12,628 nt of DNA from an uncultured Eubacteriales bacterium (GCA_902496595.1 CABVBV010000053.1:1-12628), one strand, 5' to 3'. Positions 1 to 6,662 are shown, counted from the first letter of the stretch. Translations and numbers: made by a program. The notes: generated from the letters alone by a model not told the origin.

Positions 1-55
1 CCTCACGGATATGGGATTTTAAATCCCAGGTGTCTGCCAGTTCCACCACACCGGC
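1..55 (-). tRNA. tRNA-Leu(UAA), partial (3' end cut by window start)
   Basis: Read on the minus strand, the gene begins at 55 with the Leu-type acceptor strand GCCGGTG, followed by a typical D-arm (GTGGAACTGGCAGAC). The anticodon stem TGGGA/TCCCA encloses the loop TTTAAAA, giving anticodon UAA (plus-strand 19-21). After the anticodon arm the sequence TATCCGTGAGG could begin a class II long variable arm (ATCC-GTGA-GG..), as expected for leucine tRNA. The T-arm and 3' acceptor lie outside the window, so integrity of the 3' half cannot be checked. It decodes UUA/UUG codons. Confidence 0.85.
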
Positions 56-79
56 AAGTATGTTGAATCCCACGCGCCC

Positions 80-108
80 ATTATAGCACGGCGTGCGGTT
101 TTTGAAAA
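80..108 (-). promoter_or_regulatory. Promoter of the tRNA-Leu(UAA) gene
   Basis: On the minus strand there is a perfect -10 TATAAT (plus 80-85). A weak -35 TTTTCA (103-108) lies 17 bp upstream of it. Transcription would start about 18-20 nt before the mature tRNA end at 55. The spacer contains an 11-bp inverted repeat, GCACG-G-CGTGC (86-96). Confidence 0.55.
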
Positions 109-118
109 TAGTTGCTGC

Positions 119-142
119 TCAGGAGGGATGTCAGGAGGGATG
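119..142. repeat. Two tandem copies of a 12-bp unit
   Basis: The unit TCAGGAGGGATG occurs twice back to back (119-130 and 131-142) with no mismatch, in the spacer between the two minus-strand tRNA-Leu sequences. It contains an AGGAGG-like string, but no open frame of note follows it on the plus strand. The likely origin is slippage in a degenerating spacer. Confidence 0.8.
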
Positions 143-219
143 CTACGAAGTGCGGCTCGGATGGAAGCGCGAAAAGCCTTGATATTTCAAGCAAAACCGG
201 CGGTTGGGCTCTGGACGTC
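143..219. other. Spacer where a tRNA 3' half would be expected
   Basis: Downstream (minus strand) of the 5'-half tRNA at 221-266 I find no T-arm of the GGTTCRANTCC type and no acceptor strand CACCGGC to pair with GCCGGTG. The only structure seen is a 5-bp AT-rich hairpin (178-182 with 187-191), followed on the minus strand by GGCTTTTCG. That is too weak to call a terminator with confidence. Confidence 0.5.
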
Positions 220-220
220 A

Positions 221-266
221 CATGGGATTTTAAGTCCCAGGTGTCTGCCAGTTCCACCACACCGGC
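221..266 (-). pseudogene. tRNA-Leu(UAA) 5' half, probable tRNA remnant
   Basis: From 266 leftward on the minus strand, the sequence matches the tRNA-Leu(UAA) copy at 11-55 in 44 of 45 positions. The match covers the acceptor 5' strand, D-arm and full anticodon arm (stem TGGGA/TCCCA, loop CTTAAAA, anticodon UAA at plus 230-232). The similarity begins exactly at the mature 5' end and stops just after the anticodon arm. The single difference lies in the anticodon loop, at position 32. No matching variable arm, T-arm or 3' acceptor strand follows, so it should not fold into a functional tRNA. Unlike most remnants it keeps a consensus promoter. Alternatives are a deliberate tRNA-like RNA or a divergent 3' half that I failed to recognise. 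Confidence 0.6.
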
Positions 267-276
267 GTGTTCTTTA

Positions 277-305
277 ATTTAACACCTTAGCGGCCCCCGT
301 GTCAA
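277..305 (-). promoter_or_regulatory. Sigma-A type promoter for the 5'-half tRNA-Leu
   Basis: On the minus strand a perfect -35 TTGACA (plus 300-305) and a -10 TTAAAT (277-282) are separated by 17 bp. The -10 box ends 10 nt before the first tRNA-like base at 266. This is as good as the promoter of the intact tRNA-Leu(CAG) transcribed the other way. Confidence 0.65.
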
Positions 306-330
306 CTTTCGCTTCAACTCAACTTTTTTG

Positions 331-359
331 TTGACATTTGCTCCGACTGGTGCTATTAT
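331..359 (+). promoter_or_regulatory. Promoter of tRNA-Leu(CAG)
   Basis: A -35 TTGACA (331-336) and a -10 TATTAT (354-359) are separated by 17 bp. The mature tRNA starts at 377, which places the transcription start around 365-367. An overlapping TATAAT at 357-362 would require a 20-bp spacer and is less likely. Confidence 0.7.
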
Positions 360-376
360 AATCGAGCATTCCAAAT

Positions 377-464
377 GCGCGAGTGGTGGAATTGGCAGAC
401 TCGCTAGATTCAGGTTCTAGTGTGCACTACGCACGTGCGGGTTCAAGTCCCGCCTCGCGCACCA
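377..464 (+). tRNA. tRNA-Leu(CAG), complete with encoded CCA
   Basis: The acceptor stem GCGCGAG/CTCGCGC is perfect. It is followed by the D-arm, the anticodon stem CTAGA/TCTAG with loop TTCAGGT (anticodon CAG at 411-413), a class II variable arm with stem (TGTGC-ACTAC-GCACG), and a T-arm GCGGG/CCCGC with loop TTCAAGT. The discriminator base A is at 461 and CCA is encoded at 462-464. It reads CUG codons. It has its own promoter upstream and a terminator 6 nt downstream, so it is a single-gene transcription unit. Confidence 0.97.
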
Positions 465-470
465 GCTTCA

Positions 471-505
471 AAAACCGGCTCCTCTTTCGAGGAGCCGGTT
501 TTTTT
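471..505. terminator. Bidirectional rho-independent terminator
   Basis: A 14-bp perfect stem (471-484 with 489-502) has a 4-nt loop. It is TTTC on the plus strand and the stable GNRA-type GAAA on the minus strand. On the plus strand a T-run (499-505) follows and ends the tRNA-Leu(CAG) transcript. On the minus strand the stem is followed by TTTTT, so it can also end the long operon whose last stop codon is at 548-550. Confidence 0.9.
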
Positions 506-547
506 CAGCTTGCCGAAGAAGTCAAAGAGGCAGGCTGTTTTTTGTCG

Positions 548-2290
548 CTACACCGTCATGCCGTTCAGTATCGAGCGCACCGTTTCCACGGCGCTCAGGG
601 CCTGCTCCTTTTCCGCTTCGCTGCGCTGGGCAAAACTGATGACCTGCTCGCTTTGAGCCCTCAGCTGTTCAGTGCGGTCTGCAAAAAACTCGCGCACCTC
701 CCGCTGAACCCGGCCGCCCATGTCCGCATATGCCCTTTGTACAGTCGGCGCCAGCGAACCCTGCAGCTTATCGTACTGAAGCGCTATGTCCTCAAATACG
801 TCCGCATTCGACCTCTTCATCTCGCTCTGCCTCATCGCGCCGCCCACCGTCATGCCCACAAGACTCAATATGCCTCCGCCGAGATACCTGGCTACAAACC
901 CAACATTGTCGCCCTTCGTCCATGTCTTGTTGTTCAGAATAAAGCTGAAGCCGGGACGCCCGTGCTCGACCACCTTCACCGCCCTGTGCGTCAGCTCCCC
1001 GGATACCGAGTCCAGCTTCTCAAACAGCTGCCTGCCGTGATGCTCCATGCACAGATTGAGGCCGCTTTGAAGTATATCAATGCAATATATGGAGTAATAC
1101 TTCCTAATCAGCGTCAGATCCAGGTCGCGCAGGGTTCCGGCCTCCGCGCTCATATTGCCCACCAGCTCCCGCAGCCAGACCGTCGCCTCCTTCTCGGCCA
1201 GGCCGATGAAGGAGTTGATCTCCTCCGTGACCCGGTTCTGCTTCGCGTCCATGTCCAGGACTGCCTGCTCCGCTTCGCGTCTCTCTCCGCTCGCCTGCTC
1301 CCTGTCCAGGCGGAGCCCGTGCTCCATCACATCGAGCATGGCGCCCAGCTCAGTCCGCATACCCCTGAGCATCCTCTCCATACGGTCGGCGAGGAGCACT
1401 TCGCGCTTTTCCTCCATCATCCGGCCCAGGTCGGAGCGGAAGGCGTCGAAATTCGCCGCCAGCCTCTCCTGGAGCTCCGGATTGGGCCTGTCCGCTCCCA
1501 GCTGCCGGCATCGCTCGTCCAGGGCGCTGAGCATATGCACGTGCTGCCCGGGCAGAACCACCTCCATCCTCCGGAGCAGTTCGGCCTCCATGCGCTCATA
1601 TTCCGCGCCGTTCCGAAGCACGTCCGCATAGTTGCCTACAAGGAACAGGTCGGTGTGCTTCTGCGGCAATATGGCCGTGCGCAGGAAGAGCTGCTCCTGG
1701 ATAGACATCGGGTAGCCGCTGGACAAGACGTACACCACGGCATCCGCCTGGAGCAGAGCCTGATCCACCAGCGATTCGAAGTCGTGGAGCGAGTCGTCCA
1801 GGCCCGGAGTGTCCACGATGGTGACATCCTTCAGCAGTTCGATCGGCCTTCTCAGCTCCAGCTGGTACGCGCCTCCGCCCAGCCCGGAGAGCACGGCCTC
1901 GAGCCCGTCGCGGCGCAGCTGCTCGTCCGTCAGCAGCATCCGCTTTCCGTTCTCAAGGATGAGGGCGTTGCTGTGTTCTCCGTATAGGATGCGGTTGAGC
2001 GTTATCGTCTCGGTGGTCACGTCCGTCGTGGCGACGTCTTCACCCAGTATCGCGTTTATCAAGGTGGACTTGCCCCTCTTGAACGAGCCGCAGACGACCA
2101 GGGTATACGGCAGCTCCTTCTGCCTTCTTATGGCGTTCTCCCAGTCCCTGACCTTGCCCATGAACTCGTCTCCGAGCAGTTCTCCGTACTTCTCGCTGAA
2201 GCGTATGCGCCTCAGCTCGTCGAGCTCCAGGTCTATGCAGCGCTTTATCTCTTCCGTGTCGTAATAGAATCGCTCCGCCACCGTCCTCAC
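548..2290 (-). CDS. Dynamin-like GTPase 3 (last gene of operon)
   Basis: This is a dynamin-superfamily large GTPase of about 580 residues, expected to bind GTP and act on membranes. Visible motifs (numbered from the GTG at 2290) are G1 GSFKRGKST 68-76, a switch-I threonine in a TETITLNRILYG stretch near 93-104, G3 DTPG 160-163, and a G4 position reading NYAD (220-223) instead of N/TKxD. A helical, charged region follows. A glycine-rich hydrophobic segment at about 463-486 could dip into a membrane, and a coiled-coil-like C-terminus closes the protein. The GTPase domain is clearly related to the two other GTPases of the operon but is the most divergent. An open frame reaches 2344, deep inside the upstream gene. 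I prefer the GTG at 2288-2290, which overlaps the M48 stop as GTGA; a GTG at 2281 with AGGTGAGG upstream is equally plausible. Either implies translational coupling. Confidence 0.9.
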   Translation of the reverse strand: MRTVAERFYYDTEEIKRCIDLELDELRRIRFSEKYGELLGDEFMGKVRDWENAIRRQKELPYTLVVCGSFKRGKSTLINAILGEDVATTDVTTETITLNRILYGEHSNALILENGKRMLLTDEQLRRDGLEAVLSGLGGGAYQLELRRPIELLKDVTIVDTPGLDDSLHDFESLVDQALLQADAVVYVLSSGYPMSIQEQLFLRTAILPQKHTDLFLVGNYADVLRNGAEYERMEAELLRRMEVVLPGQHVHMLSALDERCRQLGADRPNPELQERLAANFDAFRSDLGRMMEEKREVLLADRMERMLRGMRTELGAMLDVMEHGLRLDREQASGERREAEQAVLDMDAKQNRVTEEINSFIGLAEKEATVWLRELVGNMSAEAGTLRDLDLTLIRKYYSIYCIDILQSGLNLCMEHHGRQLFEKLDSVSGELTHRAVKVVEHGRPGFSFILNNKTWTKGDNVGFVARYLGGGILSLVGMTVGGAMRQSEMKRSNADVFEDIALQYDKLQGSLAPTVQRAYADMGGRVQREVREFFADRTEQLRAQSEQVISFAQRSEAEKEQALSAVETVRSILNGMTV

Positions 2291-3258
2291 CTCGCTCCCT
2301 TCCGGCTGGCAAGGCTGATGTAGGCCTTGCAGCGCTCGTCGCACTCATCTTTGGAGCGCATGACCGTGTCCGGCCTCTTCAAGTCCGGCCTCCAGGAGTA
2401 GAACACGGAGCACTCGGAGAACTCCCTCTCGGCCATTATCCTTCGCACGCCGCTCGGATGCTCGTCTTCGTATTCCCCGAAGCGGGCGAGGCTGTCCATC
2501 TGTATGTCCAGCTGCTCCTTCAGCGACTGGTAATCCACCTCCTGCTCCTTGAAGGTGGCGCCATACATCAGCTTGGCCATGACCTTGTACGAGTCCTCAA
2601 TGTTGTCGGCGCAGATCATGCCGGCACGGTCTGAAGTCACCTCCGCCGCTCTCGACCAGGCGTACAGCGCCGCAGCGGCGCCCTTGGAAACGAGGCCCGT
2701 CAAATCGGGAAAACGCAGGCTCAGCCCCGAGAGCCCGATGTTCGCCAACATGGTCACGAGGTTCATGTAGATCATGTGGTTGTTCTGCACATGGCCGCAC
2801 TCGTGCCCGATCACAGCCTTCAGCTCTTCTCTCGTGAAGCGCTCGTAGAGCCCGCTGTAAACCTGGATAATGGGCTGCACGTCGTCGGTGCAGACCGTGG
2901 ACGCGTTTATGTTGGGGCAGTTCACGATGTATACGTTCGGCATGGCCATGCCCAGCCTCCGGGCGCAGTCGCAGGCGATGTCGTAAACATCCGGGAACTG
3001 GTTCGGTGTGACGGCCATGGCGTTTCTGTTTATCTCCTGGAGGGCGTTGCTGGCCTCGGTGACATAGATCTTGGTCGCCAGGCTGTGCAGGCCCGGAACG
3101 GCGTCGAGCTTGCGGCGCAGCTCATAGTCCATGCCGTAGGCGTAGTCTGGTACGTCGTTGCCGGTGATGTGCCTGGAGTTCTCGGCAAGGCGCTTGTCCA
3201 GGTAGCTGCGGAAACTCCAGTCCAGGCCGGAGATCGGCGTGCGCTCTGTCAGATTCAT
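2287..3258 (-). CDS. M48-family zinc metallopeptidase
   Basis: The 323-residue protein carries the zinc-binding helix HECGH at 152-156 and the third-ligand motif of M48 peptidases, E206 within AAEVTSDRAG (SDRAG at 209-213). Between them lies a moderately hydrophobic stretch (about 161-200) like the membrane-associated segment of HtpX/Ste24/OMA1-type enzymes. The N-terminal 100 residues are not the usual multi-helix membrane domain, and there is no signal peptide. It is therefore a compact M48, either soluble or peripherally attached. The start ATG at 3258 has a GGAGG box 7 nt upstream. It sits 15 nt after one dynamin-like gene, and its stop overlaps the start of another, so it is embedded in the GTPase operon. 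Its likely substrates are membrane or operon proteins, by inference. Family assignment is secure; the substrate is unknown. Confidence 0.9.
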   Translation of the reverse strand: MNLTERTPISGLDWSFRSYLDKRLAENSRHITGNDVPDYAYGMDYELRRKLDAVPGLHSLATKIYVTEASNALQEINRNAMAVTPNQFPDVYDIACDCARRLGMAMPNVYIVNCPNINASTVCTDDVQPIIQVYSGLYERFTREELKAVIGHECGHVQNNHMIYMNLVTMLANIGLSGLSLRFPDLTGLVSKGAAAALYAWSRAAEVTSDRAGMICADNIEDSYKVMAKLMYGATFKEQEVDYQSLKEQLDIQMDSLARFGEYEDEHPSGVRRIMAEREFSECSVFYSWRPDLKRPDTVMRSKDECDERCKAYISLASRKGAR

Positions 3259-3273
3259 GTTCAGTCCTCCAAA

Positions 3274-5385
3274 TCACTGCATCCTGACCGCACCCTGTAC
3301 GCTGTGCGCAGCCAGCTTGAGCCTGAGCGGCTCCAGGCTCATGATCAGGGCGTCCACGGCTTCGCCGAGGCCGATATAGCTCTCCTTCGCCGCCTTCTTC
3401 TCCGCCGAACTCCTGGCCAGATCCAGTTTTATCCTGCTTATCGACTCCTCCGCCTCGCGGACGGCGCTCTCGCACTCGCTGTCCATGGTGGAACAGAGGC
3501 TGTCGAACTGTTCGGTGACGGTGCTGTCTATCCAGTTTTCGAGCACCCTCTCTTCGCGCATATGGGCGAAATTCTGCTTCGTTGCCTCTGAAACGCTCTT
3601 TCTGAGCTTTTCGAGTTCCTTTTCGTTTTTGGAGCCCGCGAACAGTTTGCTGCACACCAGCTTGGAGGCCACGGTGCCCACGGCGCAGCTGATTATGAAC
3701 GCAGGCAGCAGCGGGGCGGCAAGCGGAGCCAAGACCAGGTTGCAGACCGCGAGGTTCGCCGCCAGCCCGGCCGCGCCTCCAAGCAGCGCCCCCTTCACTC
3801 CCGCAGCCCGGAAACCGGAGATCACCCCTCCGAGGCCGTACAGGCCGATGAAGTCGGTCGCGACGTCCAGGGCTATGCCCATGGCGTCCACCACCTGGGT
3901 CATGCGCTTGTCCGGGTCTCGGGAGAACATTGCCTGCACATCCAGCAGCTCCCTCTGCGACTTCGCGATGAAGTTGCTCACCTGTATCGCCTCCCGGCCC
4001 ACGACCTCGTTCACCTCGGCGCATATGCGCACGCAGAAGTCAGAGAGCTTTTCGCTGCACATGGCGTCGATCTTCCCGACGGTCTCTTCAACGAGGATCT
4101 GCTTGTCCACGTCCTTGAGCTCCTTTTTCGGGTTTTCCGGGCTCATGCGTGCGATCAGTTCCAGGGCCTCCGCTTCCATCTGACGGTAAACCTCACCGGT
4201 CTTGACTCCCAGGCTGCCTTTGAGCTCGTTCGCGAGGGTGTTGAGCCTGCGCTTTTGTTCCTCCTTTTCCCTGAGCATCTCCTGCTGTCTTGACAGGAGC
4301 TCCCTCTGCGCGGAGCGGAAGGCCTCCTGGTCGGAATCCATCGCGTCGATATAGGTTCCGATCTTCTCCTTTGTCTCCGCTCCGCAGCGCAGCAGCTGGC
4401 TCAGGGGCGTGCCCAGTTCGAGGAAACCCCTCTCCTCGGTGAGCAGCTTGCTCAGCGCCGTCTCAAACTCTATAAAGCCGCTCCGGCTCACAAGGAGCTC
4501 GTTCTCGGCCTCGCTCTCGCCCGCTCCGATGCGCCCGTCGAGGGCGTTCTGAGCGGAGACTGGGTATATGCGTATCTCCGCCAGCTTGTGCCTGACGGCG
4601 GCGTAGTAGTCCGAGTCCTCTCCGTAGAGCTCCAGGCTCTTTTCCAGCACGCTCTTCTCGATCTTGGCGCGGATGTTCGCCAGCAGCCGCTGCCTGTCCT
4701 TGGGCCGGACGAGGTCTATCTTGTTAACGAGGAATATAAGCCTGCCTATGTCGCTGCACATGAGGTTGCCCAGCACGAAGTTCGCCTCGCTCATGCTGAA
4801 CGGGCTGTCCGCGCCCACGACCATTATCACCGCATCGAGCTTCGGTACCGTCCTCTCGGTTATCTTGTTCATCCGCTCGTCGTCGTTCAGGCCCGGGGTG
4901 TCTACAATGTCCACTCCGTTCTGACAGAAGCGGCAGGGATAGAAGACCGTCGCCTCCTCCACCTTTTCCGCCTTTGCGGAGCTGTCCTCGTCGAGCTTGG
5001 TGACATACTGCGCGAGCTCGTCCACGCCGATATCCTCGACAGTCCCGTCGACCATGCTCAGCTGTACCCTGGGCTCGAGGCCGTAGGATACGCGGTTCAT
5101 CGTGGCCGAGCAGGGCAGGATATCGGTAGGCATGATCTCGCGGCCCAGGAGCGCGTTTATCACCGTGCTCTTGCCCCGGTTGAACTCGCCCAGTATGCCC
5201 ACCGAGAACTTGTGCGACTGCAGCCTCTTTTTCCCGTCGAGCAGCGCCTGCCTCCGGCTGTCCATGCCCAGCTGCCCGCAGAGGTCTGCCATCCGGCTCA
5301 GGCCCTCGGTTATCTCGCCCGACATGGCGTGGTAGCTGTTGTAGATATCGTTCGTGTCGGCCATGGCACTCACAACCTCCGTCAT
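3274..5385 (-). CDS. Dynamin-like GTPase 2 with hydrophobic membrane region
   Basis: This is the largest GTPase of the operon (703 residues from the ATG at 5385). All GTPase motifs are canonical: G1 GEFNRGKST 66-74, switch-I T95 followed by MNRVSYG, G3 DTPG 162-165, G4 NKID 221-224. A charged coiled-coil segment follows at about 350-390. Residues about 511-578 are almost entirely hydrophobic or small (Gly/Ala-rich), long enough for two membrane passes or a paddle-like insertion element. The C-terminus (585-670) is again coiled-coil. This GTPase-helical bundle-membrane element-helical order fits bacterial dynamin-like proteins. An internal ATG at 5364 has GGAGG 11 nt upstream, while the ATG at 5385 has only a weak GGA, so the true start is open. 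It lies 13 nt after the zinc-finger gene and 15 nt before the M48 gene. Confidence 0.92.
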   Translation of the reverse strand: MTEVVSAMADTNDIYNSYHAMSGEITEGLSRMADLCGQLGMDSRRQALLDGKKRLQSHKFSVGILGEFNRGKSTVINALLGREIMPTDILPCSATMNRVSYGLEPRVQLSMVDGTVEDIGVDELAQYVTKLDEDSSAKAEKVEEATVFYPCRFCQNGVDIVDTPGLNDDERMNKITERTVPKLDAVIMVVGADSPFSMSEANFVLGNLMCSDIGRLIFLVNKIDLVRPKDRQRLLANIRAKIEKSVLEKSLELYGEDSDYYAAVRHKLAEIRIYPVSAQNALDGRIGAGESEAENELLVSRSGFIEFETALSKLLTEERGFLELGTPLSQLLRCGAETKEKIGTYIDAMDSDQEAFRSAQRELLSRQQEMLREKEEQKRRLNTLANELKGSLGVKTGEVYRQMEAEALELIARMSPENPKKELKDVDKQILVEETVGKIDAMCSEKLSDFCVRICAEVNEVVGREAIQVSNFIAKSQRELLDVQAMFSRDPDKRMTQVVDAMGIALDVATDFIGLYGLGGVISGFRAAGVKGALLGGAAGLAANLAVCNLVLAPLAAPLLPAFIISCAVGTVASKLVCSKLFAGSKNEKELEKLRKSVSEATKQNFAHMREERVLENWIDSTVTEQFDSLCSTMDSECESAVREAEESISRIKLDLARSSAEKKAAKESYIGLGEAVDALIMSLEPLRLKLAAHSVQGAVRMQ

Positions 5386-5398
5386 CTTTATTTCCGGG

Positions 5399-6058
5399 TC
5401 AGGCCCGCTTCAGGCCGCAGAGCCCGCACTCGTCCCGGGCCCCGTCGTTCAACGTGCCGCAGAGCGGGCACTCCCAGGCCCCATCCGGGGCTGCGCCCTT
5501 TGCCTGGTCTTTCGGTTTCGGAGCCTCCCGGGATTCGGGCTGTTTCGGGGCTGCCGGGTCTTCGGCGGGTCTCGGCGGCTCCGGCTTCGCCGCTTCACCG
5601 TCCAGCCTGGCCCCGCAGAAGCAGCAGAAGCTGCCCGTGGATTCCCTGCCGCAGACGGGGCATCTTTTGCCCTCCGGCTTCGCAGGCTCGACATACTCTT
5701 TTCCGCACTTGCTGCAGAACCTTCCCTCCACAGGCGTTCCGCATTCCGGGCACAGCCTGGCCTGCTGCCCGGGCGCCGCCTGCTGCTTCACAGGCTGCTG
5801 CCCTGCTCCGGCAGCGCGCAGGAGCTTGAGCGCATCCGAGTCCTCTATGAACTTGCCGCATTCACACTTGTCGCACATTATGGCGTAGCGCTCCTTGAGG
5901 GTCACGGTCGGTATGTAAAACACCGAGATCTTGTACTTGCCCTTGTACAGATAAAACGGCGTGGGCTTGTGGCAGTTGGGGCACTCGTGCTCCCCGAGAT
6001 ACATCAGCTTTTTGAAATAGTCCTTGGCGCCGCAGCCGTTCACGCGAAAGCCGCCCAT
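5399..6058 (-). CDS. Multi-zinc-ribbon protein with RanBP2-type C-terminal finger
   Basis: This 219-residue soluble protein is built of zinc-binding knuckles. An N-terminal zinc-ribbon unit has CPNC (26-29) and CDKCEC (62-67), separated by a basic, aromatic strand region. Two compact ribbons follow: CPEC 103-106 with CSKC 115-118, and CPVC 133-136 with CCFC 145-148. A Pro/Ala/Lys-rich flexible linker (about 155-194) leads to a last finger matching W-x-C-x2-C-x3-N-x6-C-x2-C (195-214), the RanBP2-type pattern. There is no enzyme motif and no membrane segment, so it is probably an adaptor or scaffold. The start is the ATG at 6056-6058, with GGGAGG 6 nt upstream. The ATG at 6064 abuts that box and is unlikely. 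It lies between a membrane zinc-ribbon gene and a dynamin-like gene in the same operon. Zinc binding is inferred from cysteine spacing. Confidence 0.88.
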   Translation of the reverse strand: MGGFRVNGCGAKDYFKKLMYLGEHECPNCHKPTPFYLYKGKYKISVFYIPTVTLKERYAIMCDKCECGKFIEDSDALKLLRAAGAGQQPVKQQAAPGQQARLCPECGTPVEGRFCSKCGKEYVEPAKPEGKRCPVCGRESTGSFCCFCGARLDGEAAKPEPPRPAEDPAAPKQPESREAPKPKDQAKGAAPDGAWECPLCGTLNDGARDECGLCGLKRA

Positions 6059-6077
6059 GCGCATCCTCCCTTTCCAT

Positions 6078-6090
6078 GCCCCGGAGGGGC
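6078..6090 (-). other. Intercistronic GC hairpin
   Basis: On the minus strand GCCCC-TCC-GGGGC forms a 5-bp hairpin immediately after the stop codon of the zinc-ribbon/coiled-coil gene. It lies 8 nt before the GGGAGG box of the next gene. No T-run follows, so it is not a terminator. It could be an mRNA stability or processing element. Confidence 0.4.
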
Positions 6091-6091
6091 C

Positions 6092-6616
6092 TTATTCCGC
6101 CATGTCGTCGGAGCAGCACTTCGGGCAGGGCTCCGCCTTTGTTTTCGCCATATTGACGTTGTATATCCAGAAGTACGAGGTGTCGCAGTCCTCGCAGCCG
6201 TAGCGATGATAGAGGCCCGAGTCGTCGTCGGAAACCACCCTGGCGTATTCGTTGAAGAAGTCAACCGTGCCCTGATACTGCTCTGACAGGGCCTTGTACT
6301 CGTCCAGCTCGTCCTTGTACTCGTCCAGCTCGTCCTTGTACGAGCTCGCCTGCCTTCTCTGGAAGTCCAGGTCGTTGTTGAGGTCGTTTATCTTGTAGGC
6401 CGAGAATGCTCCGAGGCCCAGCAGAGCCACGCAAAGCACGACCAGCGCCGCTTTGAGGCCCCTGCCCGCTCCGCGGCTCCCGGTGGTGCGGGCATCGTCG
6501 CTGCGGGTCTCATCCTGAGGCTTCTCCTCGGGCTTTGTAATGAGCAGCGAACCGCAGTTGCCGCAGTAGAGCTTGTCGTCCGCATATTCCAGCCGGCATT
6601 CAGGACAAATCTTCAT
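6092..6616 (-). CDS. Zinc-ribbon, single-TM, coiled-coil protein
   Basis: The 174-residue protein has an N-terminal zinc ribbon (CPEC 4-7, CGNC 18-21) and an acidic/basic linker. One membrane helix follows at about 55-73 (ALVVLCVALLGLGAF). A heptad-like coiled coil (75-118) contains two exact DELDEYK repeats. A C-terminal cysteine module (YHRYGCEDC near 136-144, CPKCC 164-168) resembles the YHxxGC...A...PCxxC metal-binding module found appended to other proteins. With a cytoplasmic zinc ribbon, the coiled coil and second module would be outside or periplasm-facing. The start is the ATG at 6614-6616 with a GGAGAGG box about 8 nt upstream. An in-frame upstream extension to 6670 would overlap the preceding gene and has no better signal. 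It is an uncharacterised protein, and its position inside the GTPase operon suggests a membrane receptor or anchor. Confidence 0.85.
   Translation of the reverse strand: MKICPECRLEYADDKLYCGNCGSLLITKPEEKPQDETRSDDARTTGSRGAGRGLKAALVVLCVALLGLGAFSAYKINDLNNDLDFQRRQASSYKDELDEYKDELDEYKALSEQYQGTVDFFNEYARVVSDDDSGLYHRYGCEDCDTSYFWIYNVNMAKTKAEPCPKCCSDDMAE
6299..6340 (-). repeat. Perfect 21-bp tandem duplication inside the coiled coil
   Basis: Two identical 21-bp units (6299-6319 and 6320-6340) encode consecutive heptads KDELDEY in frame, and a 7-bp partial third copy flanks them at 6292-6298. Because 21 bp is exactly one coiled-coil heptad, copy-number change would lengthen the coil without breaking register. 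Confidence 0.9.
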
Positions 6617-6662
6617 TTCGTGTACCTCTCCTTTTTTATTCACACCCGCAGCGCCGGAGCGC

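Noticed and set aside
177..266. Group I intron or long-variable-arm version of tRNA-Leu(UAA)
   Set aside because: Known introns of this tRNA interrupt the anticodon loop, which is continuous here. I could not find a 3' exon with T-arm and acceptor strand before the next tRNA.
383..1987. Long plus-strand open frame of 534 codons
   Set aside because: It begins inside the tRNA-Leu(CAG) and lies antisense to the dynamin-like GTPase at 548-2290. The translation is His/Arg/Leu-rich with no domain, which is typical of the antisense frame of a GC-rich gene.
4588..6286. Plus-strand open frames of 413 and 310 codons across the GTPase and zinc-finger genes
   Set aside because: They overlap two well-supported genes on the minus strand and show only biased composition.
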